DNA from: Deltaproteobacteria bacterium
GTDB taxonomy: Bacteria; Desulfobacterota; Syntrophia; Syntrophales; Smithellaceae
Direction of reading: 5' to 3'
Length of the DNA: 31,532 nt
Assembly: GCA_009668925.1 (NCBI GenBank)
Contig: SBEK01000018.1
Location: 1 to 31,532, forward strand
The notes below the pieces were generated by a model. It was not told the DNA's origin, did no database searches, and saw only the letters and a list, made by a program, of their open reading frames with translations. A program made the position numbers and the translations under genes. Below, piece by piece: positions 1 through 7,879 of the stretch; position 1 is the first letter of the stretch, and each line of letters starts with the position of its first letter.

Positions 1-23
1 AATTCATATATAGGAGAAGAAAA

Positions 24-1241
24 ATGAGCAAAAGAGAAGTTGTATTTGTCGACGGAGCCCGCACGGCTTTTGGAACACTCGGAAAAACGCTGCGGAATTT
101 TACCATGGAACAGCTGGGCGGCCTGGGCCTCAAGGGCTTGGTCGAAAAATCGAAAATTTTGGAAAAAGGCGGCGTCGTTGAGGCCGTGTATATGGGTTCG
201 GCCCTCGGCGCCACGTCCGCGATCAATCCGGCCCGCTGGGTGACGCTGGCGAGCGGCCTTCCCGAAAGCACGTCCGCCTCTTACGTGGAAATGCAGTGCG
301 GTTCGGCGATTGATTCGATCAACCACGCGGCCTACAGAATCCTGGCCGGCCATGCCGACATCATGATCGCCGGCGGCGCGGAATCTTACAGCCAGGCGAC
401 GGCCCGGTTTTCCATGTCCACCGAACCTTTTAAAATGATTCCCCCGCTGCCCATCCAGACGTCGCTTTCCCCGACGCTGGATCCGGCAACCCGGAACATG
501 GGACTCACGGCGGAAGCCCTGCAGAAGATGTACAACATTTCCCGCAAGACCCAGGATGAATTCGGTCTGCGCAGCCAGATGCTCGCCAAGAAGGCCATCG
601 AGGCCGGTTATTTCATCGATGAAATCATTCCCGTCATGGTTCCCCAAGGAAAGAAAAATCCGCCGCTGGAATTCAAGGTGGACGAGCATCCGCGGGCAAC
701 CTCGATGGAAGCGCTCTCGGCTCTGCCCCCGGCGTTTATCAAAGACGGCACGGTGACGGCGGGCAATGCTTCCGGCCGCAACGACGGAGCCGCGTTTGTG
801 CTCATGATGACCCGCGAAAGAGCCGATGAACTGGGCTACAAACCGATGGCCCGCTGGGTTGCCGGCGGCGACTACGGCGTCGATCCCAAGATCATGGGCA
901 TCGGCCCGGCTTTCGCAGTGCCGATCGCTTTGAAGCGGGCGGGCGCAAAGCTCTCCGAGATGGACGTGATTGAATGTAATGAAGCCTTCGCGGTGCAGAA
1001 CCTGGCGGTAGCCAAGGAACTGGAAAAGCAGACCGGCGATAAAGTGGACTGCTTCGGCGACAAGTGGAATCCCAACGGCGGCGCCATCGCCTTCGGCCAT
1101 CCCAACGGCGCATCCGGCGCCCGCCTCTGCATTTTCACCATGAAGGAGCTCATCCGCAGAAGCGGCCGGTACGGCTGTTTCAGTTCGTGCTGCGGCGGCG
1201 GCCTGGGCGTCGCGACGGTCATCGAGAATTTGCAGCGCTAA
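24..1241 (+). CDS. Thiolase (acetyl-CoA acyltransferase family), copy 1
   Basis: This 405-residue protein is a full-length thiolase that should cleave 3-ketoacyl-CoA with CoA, or run the reverse condensation, in the cytoplasm. Visible family features are the nucleophile Cys92 in EMQCGSAIDS, a NEAFAVQNLA motif, His359 in GHPNGASGAR and the C-terminal cysteine of CCGGGLG near residue 390. The usual motif is GHP(I/M)GASGAR, so the Asn is a variant. An AGGAGA ribosome binding site lies 7 nt before the ATG. It is closely similar over its whole length to the second thiolase at 16444-17652, so the two are paralogues. It is probably the last gene of an operon that starts outside the window, because a hairpin follows it. 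Family assignment is firm; substrate is unknown. Confidence 0.95.
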   Translation: MSKREVVFVDGARTAFGTLGKTLRNFTMEQLGGLGLKGLVEKSKILEKGGVVEAVYMGSALGATSAINPARWVTLASGLPESTSASYVEMQCGSAIDSINHAAYRILAGHADIMIAGGAESYSQATARFSMSTEPFKMIPPLPIQTSLSPTLDPATRNMGLTAEALQKMYNISRKTQDEFGLRSQMLAKKAIEAGYFIDEIIPVMVPQGKKNPPLEFKVDEHPRATSMEALSALPPAFIKDGTVTAGNASGRNDGAAFVLMMTRERADELGYKPMARWVAGGDYGVDPKIMGIGPAFAVPIALKRAGAKLSEMDVIECNEAFAVQNLAVAKELEKQTGDKVDCFGDKWNPNGGAIAFGHPNGASGARLCIFTMKELIRRSGRYGCFSSCCGGGLGVATVIENLQR

Positions 1242-1261
1242 CGCGTCACAGGGTTCTTCCG

Positions 1262-1292
1262 TGCCGGCGGCGCCTGACTCGGGCCGCCGGCA
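1262..1292 (+). terminator. GC-rich hairpin after thiolase 1
   Basis: A perfect 10-bp stem (TGCCGGCGGC pairing with GCCGCCGGCA, 11-nt loop) begins 21 nt after the thiolase stop codon. No clean T-run follows, only ATCGATTTACT, so it could be a weak terminator or an RNA 3'-end protector. Confidence 0.4.
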
Positions 1293-1474
1293 TCGATTTA
1301 CTGCGGGGATAATCTCATTTTTAGATTTTCGTGGACGGCCGGTGGTTCAGCATCGCTTACACCGATGGATTGGAACCGGGAGAACGGGAAACTTTTCAGG
1401 TGACGCATAAATCCCGGCGGCTTTTTTCGAAAAACGAGCCGTCGGGAGATCCGCCTTCTCTTTTCTTATTTTAC

Positions 1475-1633
1475 TTAGCAGGTTGTTGAAAAACACTGTT
1501 GGTGAAGGCTGTTCAAAAAGGCTTAGAGACAAGGCGTCGCGAGGATCGAGCAGCGGAGCGTACTCAAACGTACGTGAGCATGCGAGAGCCGAAGCGCAAC
1601 GCAGTATATAGGCCTTTTTCAACAGCCTGTTAG
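1475..1633. repeat. Hairpin repeat element, copy A (MITE/REP-like)
   Basis: This ~159-nt element begins TTAGCAGG and ends CCTGTTAG, and its outer ends are imperfect inverted repeats sharing TGTTGAAAAA. An inner 17-nt arm from 1506 (AGGCTGTTCAAAAAGGC) pairs with the right end at all but one position. The middle contains a small CGTAC-TCAAA-CGTACG hairpin. A second copy of nearly the same length lies at 22253-22410. The 28 nt starting TCGCGAGGATC in the centre are identical in both. It carries no ORF of its own and ends 33 nt before the MFS start codon. The structure fits a non-autonomous mobile or REP-like element; which enzyme moves it is unknown. Confidence 0.8.
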
Positions 1634-1666
1634 AAATATATTTAGGACGTTTTAAAGGCAAAGCCC

Positions 1667-2881
1667 ATGAACACCGAAAAATTATGGACAAAAGATTTTG
1701 TAACGGTGTCCGTAATCAATTTTCTGGTCTTTTTAGTCCATTTTTTATTGATTGTGACGATCGCCGCTTATGCCGTGGATAAATTCCAAGCGTCCACAAG
1801 TCTCGCCGGACTCGTCGCGGGAATTTTCATCATCGGGGCTCTGATCGGGCGCCTGGGGGCGGGGCGCCTGACGGAAATCACCGGCAGCAAGAAAATTTTA
1901 ATGATCGGGACCATCCTCTTCATCATCACCTCCCTGCTCTATTTCGCCGCGGTCAACCTGACCCTGCTCATCATCGTCAGACTCTTTAACGGCATCGCCT
2001 ACGGGGTGGCCAGCACCGCCACCGGAGCCATCGTCGCCCAGATCATTCCGGACCACCGGCGCGGAGAAGGCATCGGGTATTACAGTCTGGGCGCGATCCT
2101 GGCGGTGGCGCTGGGGCCCTTTCTGGGCATTCTGGCGCTTCATTATCTGCATTCGATGATGATTTTCGTTGTCGCTTCGGTCCTGGCGTTTGTCAGCTTC
2201 GTCCTGTCTTTTTGGGTGGCCGATCGGGCCGCCCCCAGGCCCGAGCCGGCGCGGCCCGAGGCCAAAGAACCATTTCAGATTTCGCGATACCTGGAACTTA
2301 CGGCCCTGCCGATATCGCTGGTGGCCCTGACGATCGGGGTCAGTTATTCGGTCGTGCTGGCTTTCATGTCTTTATACGCGGCAGATCTTCATCTGGAAAA
2401 GGCGGCGAGCTTCTACTTTCTCGTCTATTCCCTGGCCGTCCTGGTCTCCCGGCCTTTTTCGGGGCGTCTCCTGGATGTGCGGGGAGCCAACATCGTGATG
2501 TACCCCTGCCTGCTGATTTATAGCGCGGGGATGTTGTTATTCAGTCAGGCCAATCATGGCATCGCGCTGCTGGCCGCCGGCGTCATCAACGGTCTGGGCT
2601 ACGGGAACTTCATCTCCTGCGCGCAGGCCATTTCCATCAAGGGAATCCCCGCAAAAAAGCTGGGCTTGGCCACTTCGACTTTTTTTATTTTTGTCGATCT
2701 CGGGTTCGGCGCAGGACCCTATCTGCTGGGGTCGCTGATTCCCTATACCGGATACCGGGGTTTATACCTGGCCATGATTGCCTTGATTCTGGCGGCCATT
2801 GTTCTGTATCATTTTCTGCTCGGGAAAAAGGCGCAGGCTCCGGCGAGTCCGGACCAGCCTGTTTCCTGCGCTTGGAAGTAA
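1667..2881 (+). CDS. MFS transporter
   Basis: This 404-residue protein consists almost entirely of hydrophobic segments typical of a 12-helix major facilitator permease. The conserved loop after helix 2 is visible as GRLGAGRLTEITGSKK (about residues 61-76), matching the MFS G-x-L-a-D-r-x-G-r-k pattern. A hydrophilic loop rich in Pro, Arg and Glu (about residues 186-200) separates the two six-helix halves. It should move a small solute across the inner membrane with an ion gradient; the substrate cannot be told. The ATG follows an AAAGG ribosome binding site. The kinase-like gene starts 27 nt downstream, so the two are probably co-transcribed. Repeat copy A sits directly upstream and may affect its expression. 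Confidence 0.9.
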   Translation: MNTEKLWTKDFVTVSVINFLVFLVHFLLIVTIAAYAVDKFQASTSLAGLVAGIFIIGALIGRLGAGRLTEITGSKKILMIGTILFIITSLLYFAAVNLTLLIIVRLFNGIAYGVASTATGAIVAQIIPDHRRGEGIGYYSLGAILAVALGPFLGILALHYLHSMMIFVVASVLAFVSFVLSFWVADRAAPRPEPARPEAKEPFQISRYLELTALPISLVALTIGVSYSVVLAFMSLYAADLHLEKAASFYFLVYSLAVLVSRPFSGRLLDVRGANIVMYPCLLIYSAGMLLFSQANHGIALLAAGVINGLGYGNFISCAQAISIKGIPAKKLGLATSTFFIFVDLGFGAGPYLLGSLIPYTGYRGLYLAMIALILAAIVLYHFLLGKKAQAPASPDQPVSCAWK

Positions 2882-2908
2882 ATGAATGAAATTCAGGAGG
2901 AATAAAAA

Positions 2909-3532
2909 ATGAATACGCCACCCTTCATCATCACGATCAGCCGTCAACTGGGATCCGGAGGAGCCTACATCGGGCAACAGCTCGCGAAGAAGCTGAACAT
3001 CCTTTATGCGGACCGGGAAATCATCCGCGAAGCCTCAAAGAAGCTCTCGGTCGGCGAAGCGGCGCTGGCGCCGCGCGAGGAAAAGCTGAGCTCCTTCTGG
3101 AAATCGCTTTTGCGCTCCTATTCCATCGGAGCGCCCGACGTTTACATACCGCCCAAGGACAGCGTGCCGACCAGCCGCGAGTTATTTGAAGCGGAAACGG
3201 AAGCCATCCGGCAAATCGCGAAAGAATGTTCGGCCGTCATCATCGGACGAAGCGGTTCGTTTGTTCTGCGCGGCCATCCGAATCACGTGAGCATTTTCAT
3301 CCATGATGAAACAGCTTCGCGAATCGGCCGCGTGCAGGAAATGTTCAATGTCACGGAGGAAGCCGCCCGCAAGATGATTGAGCAAAGCGACAAGGAAAGA
3401 GCGCTCTATCATCGCACCTTCACCGGCAAGGAATGGGCGGACGCGCGACGGTATCACCTGGCCATCGATACCGGCAGGCTGGGCCTGGATAAAAGTGTCG
3501 ACCTCATTTTGAAATATCTGGAATGGATTTAG
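2909..3532 (+). CDS. Cytidylate kinase-like family protein
   Basis: This 207-residue protein opens with ITISRQLGSGGAYIGQQLA, a P-loop-like nucleotide-binding segment typical of the cytidylate-kinase-like family, followed by YADREII. The central part holds the IIGRSGSFVL strand-turn and the Arg-rich segment ASRIGRVQEMF seen in the family. It is probably a cytoplasmic nucleotide-binding protein; true CMP kinase activity is not established for this family. A strong CAGGAGG site precedes the ATG. It sits 27 nt after the MFS gene and may share its transcript. The function in this context is unknown. Confidence 0.8.
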   Translation: MNTPPFIITISRQLGSGGAYIGQQLAKKLNILYADREIIREASKKLSVGEAALAPREEKLSSFWKSLLRSYSIGAPDVYIPPKDSVPTSRELFEAETEAIRQIAKECSAVIIGRSGSFVLRGHPNHVSIFIHDETASRIGRVQEMFNVTEEAARKMIEQSDKERALYHRTFTGKEWADARRYHLAIDTGRLGLDKSVDLILKYLEWI

Positions 3533-3621
3533 AAACGAAGGACTTCCCCTGGCTTCCGGTTGGCGTCATTCCCCCGAAGCCATGGGCCGGGCGTCGAAAA
3601 CACGTCCGTGGATCGGTGGAA

Positions 3622-4080
3622 TTATTTTTCCGAAGCCGACTCCCGGATGGTGTAAACGGTGTCGCAAACCGGATCCCCAGCGGCTCTGGTTTGCAGAATC
3701 GCAAGCTGGGTTCTGCCGTCCGTGGCCGCCGCAAAATATTCGCGGTCAATCGCCATCACCGCTTCGCAGAGTTCGCGCGAGGTGTCTTCCAGCCCGAACG
3801 GACATTTTTTCCCCACAATCTGAAATTTTTCGTCGGATAAGCAGGCGACGTCGACCGTTGCCGGATCGAAATTTTTGGCGAAAGCCGCCGCCACCGTCGA
3901 CAGCCGGTTGTCCGCGAGCCTGTTTACGGCTTTGAGGCCCAGCGCCCGCCCCTGGCGGCCGAGAATATCGTCAATAATCGGCAAAGCATCCGGGCCGCAC
4001 TTTTCGTGGAAAGCTCTGATCAAAAGGCCCTGCGCCGCGGTCGCGTTTGCGGGCAACCCTGCGGTGATCTTTTCGGACAT
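3622..4080 (-). CDS. Putative ATC-hydrolase-like protein (L-2-amino-thiazoline-4-carboxylate hydrolase family)
   Basis: This 152-residue soluble protein has no signal peptide. The central GKKCPFGLEDTSRELCEAVM stretch (a Cys-Pro followed 12 residues later by Leu-Cys and then an acidic Asp-Arg-Glu) resembles the cysteine-containing signature of ATC-hydrolase-like proteins, a family mostly known by homology. I chose the internal ATG (MSEKITAG) because GGAGGG lies 8 nt upstream; the frame stays open 12 codons further, but with no comparable site there. The gene is convergent with the kinase gene and lies 75 nt after the small gene at 4156-4431, probably in one operon. The family call is tentative; it could also be an uncharacterised cysteine-bearing ligand-binding protein. 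Confidence 0.6.
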   Translation of the reverse strand: MSEKITAGLPANATAAQGLLIRAFHEKCGPDALPIIDDILGRQGRALGLKAVNRLADNRLSTVAAAFAKNFDPATVDVACLSDEKFQIVGKKCPFGLEDTSRELCEAVMAIDREYFAAATDGRTQLAILQTRAAGDPVCDTVYTIRESASEK

Positions 4081-4155
4081 GCGGTATCCCTCCGGTCCAT
4101 CTGTTTCGTTCTGCATCCGCTAAGCTTGCGGCTCTCCGGCTTTCTTACCTCCGGA

Positions 4156-4431
4156 TCAGGTCATGTTGATGGTGTGGAGCTTCAGCAGAAAATCTTTGAA
4201 CTGTTCCTTCGTCGTCTCTTTGATGGACTCCAGTTTGACAATAACCGCCTTGTTGTAAAACGTGTAACCGTTTTCGATGATATCCGGATCGTTATCGTCA
4301 TCGATGAAGCGCTCCATAAACCTCATCGTGAACTTTCTCGCCTCGTTTTCGTCTTTCGCCGTTACCAGGTAATGGTGATAGTCCAGATCTTCCTCTTTCG
4401 TCTCGCTTATCTTGACTCTATAGTCAGGCAT
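4156..4431 (-). CDS. Hypothetical protein, 91 aa
   Basis: I do not recognise this small protein. It is highly charged (many Asp, Glu, Lys), has no signal peptide or membrane segment, and reads like a compact alpha/beta domain: an N-terminal strand (YRVKISETKEE), a YHHYLVTAKDENEARKF segment and a helical C-terminus. The DEN-A-KF pattern recalls small domains in which a strand is followed by a data-entry-like helix, but this is not a family call. A strong GGGGAGG ribosome binding site before the ATG and sensible codon use support it as a real gene. It is the first gene of a probable two-gene operon with the ATC-hydrolase-like gene. Confidence 0.75.
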   Translation of the reverse strand: MPDYRVKISETKEEDLDYHHYLVTAKDENEARKFTMRFMERFIDDDNDPDIIENGYTFYNKAVIVKLESIKETTKEQFKDFLLKLHTINMT

Positions 4432-4744
4432 ATATATCCTCCCCCTGATCTGCTCATCGTGCTTAGTCCTCTTGTGATACTGGCCTTGAATCAGTTCGTA
4501 GCGTCTTTAAATCATTTTGTGAGCGACATCAAGAAATTTATACACTTTTGTCTAAATGTCGGATGCAATTGCCTTTTTTAGTTCGATGCCGATCCGGCAT
4601 ATCGTCCGCACGTGGGCGTTTCTTATTGCCCCGGGCACCCGTCGTCTCCACTCCGGAGCCCGAGCCCGCTATTCCCTTTGACAGCAGGGCGCTCTTTTGA
4701 TACCGTTTGCCGGTATCGCAATCTCCCGCGAGGAGCCCCGCGTC
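4432..4744. other. Divergent intergenic region, ~313 nt
   Basis: This region separates the minus-strand 91-aa gene from the ion channel gene. It should hold both promoters. A TATAAA box is readable on the minus strand near 4538-4543, but without a well-spaced -35. A small ATGCCG/CGGCAT dyad occurs near 4586-4600. Nothing else is supportable. Confidence 0.4.
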
Positions 4745-6094
4745 GTGAAGATTCCGCTCATTCCCCATAACAGCAAAATGAAGATCGGCTGGGACTTTGT
4801 GATGATCGTCGCAGTCTTCGCTTCCGGTCTCATCATCCCGTACCGGATGGTATCCGGACAGGACCCCGCGGATTTTCTTTACTGGCTGATCACCATCCTT
4901 TTCTGCCTCGATATCGTCGTCATTTTCAGCACCGAAGTAAAAACCGGGCTGGGCGTCCTCGTGGACCGGAAATCGGTGGCCAGACATTATCTGCGCACCT
5001 GGTTTGTCCTGGACCTCCTCGCGGCGCTTCCCCTTGCTCCTGTGTTCTATTTGTTCGTACACGAGGACGTCTCTGGGACGCTGGCCTATCAGGCCCCGAT
5101 CCTCTTCAGGCTGCTCAGGCTTCTGAAGCTCGTCAAGATTTCCACAACGTTCAAGGCACTCACGGAACTCGTCACGATCCCGCCCGCCCTCCTGCGCCTG
5201 ATCGTGTCCTTCTTCTGGTTTGCGCTCATTGCGCATTTCATATCCCTGGGCTGGATCGTCATCGGGGCCGGCGAGGCGGCGCGCTCGTTCGGGGATCAGT
5301 ACATCCGCGCTCTGTACTGGTGCATCACGACGATCGCCACGATCGGCTATGGCGACTACGGACCCAGTCATGACAGCAACCTCCAGATTATTTACACAAT
5401 CATCGTCCAGATCATCGGCGTCGGCATGTTCGGCTATATCATCGGCAACGTGGCTACGCTGATCGTCAACATCGACAAGGCGCGGGCGGACTTCCGGAAG
5501 AAGATGGAAGAAGTCGGCAACTATATGCGGACCAAGCACATCCCTGCGCCCATCCGCGACCGTGTCCAGAATTATTACAACTACCTGTGGGAAACGCGCA
5601 AAGGAATTACCGATGTCGATTTCATGACGACGCTTCCCAGGACGCTGAGGCTGGAGATTTCACTGTATCTCAACCGGGGCATCATCGAAAAGGTATCGCT
5701 CTTCAAAGATACGGACGAGACGTTCATCCATGAAGTCATCGAAGAATTGGAGCCGCTTGTCTTTCTTCCGGGCGATTTCGTAATTCGGCAGGGGGAATTG
5801 GGCGATTGCATGTATTTCCTCAGCTCGGGAAGCGTGGAAGTGATCGCGAACGAAAAGCGCATCGCCGTACTGACCGAAGGCTCGCCCTTCGGTGAAGCCG
5901 CGCTTATTCAAAATGAAAAGCGCAATGCTTCCGTGCGGGCCCTTTCTTACTGCGATGTCTACAAGCTTTCTCAGCACAGCTTCCACCGCCTGCGAAAAAA
6001 GCACCCTGAATTCGACAAACGGGTCACCAAAATTGCCGTGGAACGTCAGAAGAAGGCGGACAATTTCAAAGGCCTGGATCCGGAACAGGCCTAA
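4745..6094 (+). CDS. Cyclic-nucleotide-gated potassium channel
   Basis: This inner-membrane protein has the full layout of a bacterial cyclic-nucleotide-gated K+ channel: several hydrophobic helices, an S4-like Arg/Lys helix (RLLRLLKLVKIS), a pore with the K+ filter TIGYGD, a cytoplasmic linker, and a C-terminal cNMP-binding domain. In that domain FLPGDFVIRQGELGD and the cassette FGEAALIQNEKRNASVRA carry the Gly-Glu and Arg expected to hold the cyclic phosphate. The frame is open from a TTG at 4697, but that codon lacks a good ribosome binding site. The GTG at 4745 has GAGGAG 9 nt upstream, so I chose it (449 residues). A second-messenger link to the diguanylate cyclase at 12248 cannot be assumed, since these domains normally bind cAMP or cGMP. 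Confidence 0.93.
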   Translation: MKIPLIPHNSKMKIGWDFVMIVAVFASGLIIPYRMVSGQDPADFLYWLITILFCLDIVVIFSTEVKTGLGVLVDRKSVARHYLRTWFVLDLLAALPLAPVFYLFVHEDVSGTLAYQAPILFRLLRLLKLVKISTTFKALTELVTIPPALLRLIVSFFWFALIAHFISLGWIVIGAGEAARSFGDQYIRALYWCITTIATIGYGDYGPSHDSNLQIIYTIIVQIIGVGMFGYIIGNVATLIVNIDKARADFRKKMEEVGNYMRTKHIPAPIRDRVQNYYNYLWETRKGITDVDFMTTLPRTLRLEISLYLNRGIIEKVSLFKDTDETFIHEVIEELEPLVFLPGDFVIRQGELGDCMYFLSSGSVEVIANEKRIAVLTEGSPFGEAALIQNEKRNASVRALSYCDVYKLSQHSFHRLRKKHPEFDKRVTKIAVERQKKADNFKGLDPEQA

Positions 6095-6184
6095 CCCGGG
6101 TTTTGCAGCCGGCAGTTGCCTGTCTTTCTAAGATTTACTTTCAACGACAGCAGACGCCTGTCATTTACAGCCTCCCCCCGGGAC

Positions 6185-6212
6185 TTGCCTTTTACTTCTT
6201 CGGGATTATATT
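6185..6212 (+). promoter_or_regulatory. Possible sigma-70 promoter of the YHS gene
   Basis: TTGCCT and TATATT are separated by 16 nt and lie about 27 nt before the ribosome binding site of the YHS gene. The -10 is good and the -35 fair. Confidence 0.42.
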
Positions 6213-6251
6213 TTGAGTATGCGCGGCAACGGACAGGGGGGAGGTATGAAT

Positions 6252-6713
6252 ATGAACATACTAAAAGGAAGGAGAAGCCTGCTCATGAGTTTTTCATTGG
6301 TCATGATGGCGCTTGCGGGAATCGGCCAAACGGCTTCGGGAATGGCGCAGGCGGATGCGCCGGCGATCAAGGGATACGACACCGTCGCCTATTTCAGGGA
6401 AGGCAGGGCATTGCCGGGGAGCGCGTCGTTTAGCTATGTCTGGCACGGTATGACCTGGCAATTTGCGACCAGGGAAAACCGGGAGCTGTTTGCCGGAAAT
6501 CCTGAAAAGTACGCGCCGCAGTATGACGGATATTGCGCCTGGGCGATGGCGGAGGCCCGCAAAGCCCACGTTGATCCGGAGGTGTGGAAGATCGTTGACG
6601 GAAAGCTTTACCTCAATTGCAGCTCCTCGGCGTATGAAAAATGGAGCCGCGACATTCCCGGCAACATCAAAAAAGCCGACGAGCACTGGAAAAAAATCTC
6701 CGGCGGAAAGTAA
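6252..6713 (+). CDS. Exported YHS-domain protein
   Basis: This 153-residue protein starts with a signal peptide (KGRR basic region, hydrophobic core, ASGMAQA before ADAPAI) and then a YHS domain: AIKGYDTVAYF, a central WQFATRENRELFAGNPEKY and DGYCAWAM. The order KGYDTVAYF ... F....NRELF...P.KY.P.Y.GYCA is characteristic. YHS proteins are small, often periplasmic, and some bind metal; no enzymatic role is known. The frame is open from a TTG at 6213, but GGGAGG lies 7 nt before the ATG at 6252, which is therefore preferred over the ATG at 6246. A hairpin terminator overlaps the stop codon, so it is probably monocistronic. Confidence 0.88.
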   Translation: MNILKGRRSLLMSFSLVMMALAGIGQTASGMAQADAPAIKGYDTVAYFREGRALPGSASFSYVWHGMTWQFATRENRELFAGNPEKYAPQYDGYCAWAMAEARKAHVDPEVWKIVDGKLYLNCSSSAYEKWSRDIPGNIKKADEHWKKISGGK

Positions 6714-6729
6714 CCGCCGGCTCCCTTTT
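6700..6729 (+). terminator. Intrinsic terminator overlapping the YHS stop codon
   Basis: CCGGCGG pairs with CCGCCGG around a 7-nt loop that contains the TAA stop codon, followed by CTCCCTTTT. The coding end and the terminator are compacted together. Confidence 0.65.
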
Positions 6730-6730
6730 G

Positions 6731-6860
6731 TCATTGCGGGTCGACCCTCGCGCACAGCCTGCCCCGGCGAAGGCCGGGGTGGCAATCCCACGCGTTTATC
6801 GTGAACGCAAGAGAGTTGCCATTCCGCCCAAAGTGGTGGTGGCAATCTCATCAGACTGGG
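6731..6860. repeat. Degenerate palindromic repeat region
   Basis: Between two convergent genes lie a hairpin at 6762-6779 (CCCCGGC, GAAG loop, GCCGGGG) and two direct copies of GGTGGCAATC at 6778-6787 and 6838-6847, with a near-inverted GTTGCCATTC between them. The pattern resembles a decayed intergenic palindromic repeat; no ORF is supportable. Confidence 0.45.
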
Positions 6861-6887
6861 CGTCATCTTTTTACCGATCAGACGCCG

Positions 6888-7856
6888 CTACTGGCTGACA
6901 TCGTGGAAGGCCGTAGAGAATATCTGGCAGATGCGCCGGTGGGGATCGTTCACCTGACTCGACGGCTGAACCCCCGCCGGCAGTTCTTCGCCTTTCCCGA
7001 TGATTTTTCCCGGCTGAAGAGACACGTGCTGCAGGTAGGGCTTGATCCGGGTGGACAGGGAGTGATCCAGATAATTGCTGACGCTTTTGGCCCTCAATTC
7101 GGAAAGACGCTGGTTGAGCTGAAGCCTTTTTTGCCGATCCCCCCGGTCCCTTAAAAACCCCGATGAATCGGTGTATCCATAGACATCGATTTGCAGCATA
7201 ATCTTCTTATCCGGGAAAAGCTTCAGGTTGTTTTCGACGATGACAACAATCTTATCGGCAAACCGATCCAGCGCGGCTTTCCCTTCGTCCGCCAGTTCGG
7301 ATTTGCCCAGGGCAAAGGAAATGTCGGACTGCAATTTTTCCTGCTGAGAGCTCTTGATATCGGATTCATACACCCGTAAATCGCTGGCGATGCTCGCCGC
7401 CTTCACGAGCGACATGCTTTGCAGCTCCTCGTTGTCCCCCTGGACCCGGTTGGCGTACTGCAGGATTTCATCGAGTTTGGGGATTAATTTTTTGAGCGGC
7501 GTCGCCGGATTTTCCTCCACCTTCCGGCCGATCTCTTCCTTCATTACGGTGACCGTGCGGGTAATGCCCTGAAGGAGAACGCGCTTCGCGGCGGTGATGC
7601 TTTCCTGTCCATAATAGATCGCGCTTCTGTAATCCCGGTTTGCGAAACTCTGCTCACCATCCGCATACTGTTTGGCGGCGATGCCTACATCGGGAGAAAT
7701 GCTTTCCGTCATCCCCGTTCGTTTGATGGCTTCCTGATAATCCTTGGCTTCATCAAGAGTGGTTCTTGCCTGTTGAAGATGCGCGCCGCAGCCGATCATC
7801 AACAGCAGCGCCGATACAAGAAGCGGTAATGCGCTTTTCAATAGTTTACTGGTCAT
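6888..7856 (-). CDS. OmpA-family lipoprotein
   Basis: This 322-residue protein begins with a lipoprotein signal (hydrophobic core, LMIGC, acylated Cys23). Residues about 25-95 form a helical region rich in A-x-x-x-A and Y/A patterns, resembling DUF4398. The C-terminal half is an OmpA-like peptidoglycan-binding domain: DISFALGKSELADEG, VYGYTDSSG with the key Asp, NQRLSELRAKSVSNYL and NDPHRRI with the expected Arg. It should be anchored in the outer membrane and hold on to the cell wall. It starts 23 nt after the caspase-like gene, so the two are surely co-transcribed. AGGGGG precedes the ATG. Met at lipobox -3 is slightly unusual. Confidence 0.88.
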   Translation of the reverse strand: MTSKLLKSALPLLVSALLLMIGCGAHLQQARTTLDEAKDYQEAIKRTGMTESISPDVGIAAKQYADGEQSFANRDYRSAIYYGQESITAAKRVLLQGITRTVTVMKEEIGRKVEENPATPLKKLIPKLDEILQYANRVQGDNEELQSMSLVKAASIASDLRVYESDIKSSQQEKLQSDISFALGKSELADEGKAALDRFADKIVVIVENNLKLFPDKKIMLQIDVYGYTDSSGFLRDRGDRQKRLQLNQRLSELRAKSVSNYLDHSLSTRIKPYLQHVSLQPGKIIGKGEELPAGVQPSSQVNDPHRRICQIFSTAFHDVSQ

Positions 7857-7879
7857 GTTCGCCCCCTGGAATCGCCGGC

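Larger units (their letters stand above)
1242..1666. other. 425-nt intergenic region
   Basis: The region holds the hairpin at 1262-1292 and the repeat at 1475-1633. I see no convincing gene in the remaining 1293-1474. The last 33 nt before the MFS start are AT-rich and may hold a promoter, but no good -35/-10 pair is evident. Confidence 0.5.

Noticed and set aside
1293..1474. Possible small gene between the thiolase and the hairpin repeat
   Set aside because: Neither strand shows a reading frame with a ribosome binding site and plausible protein content.
4538..5539. 333-aa minus-strand ORF opposite the channel gene
   Set aside because: Antisense shadow rich in Asp, Glu and Arg with no family motif.
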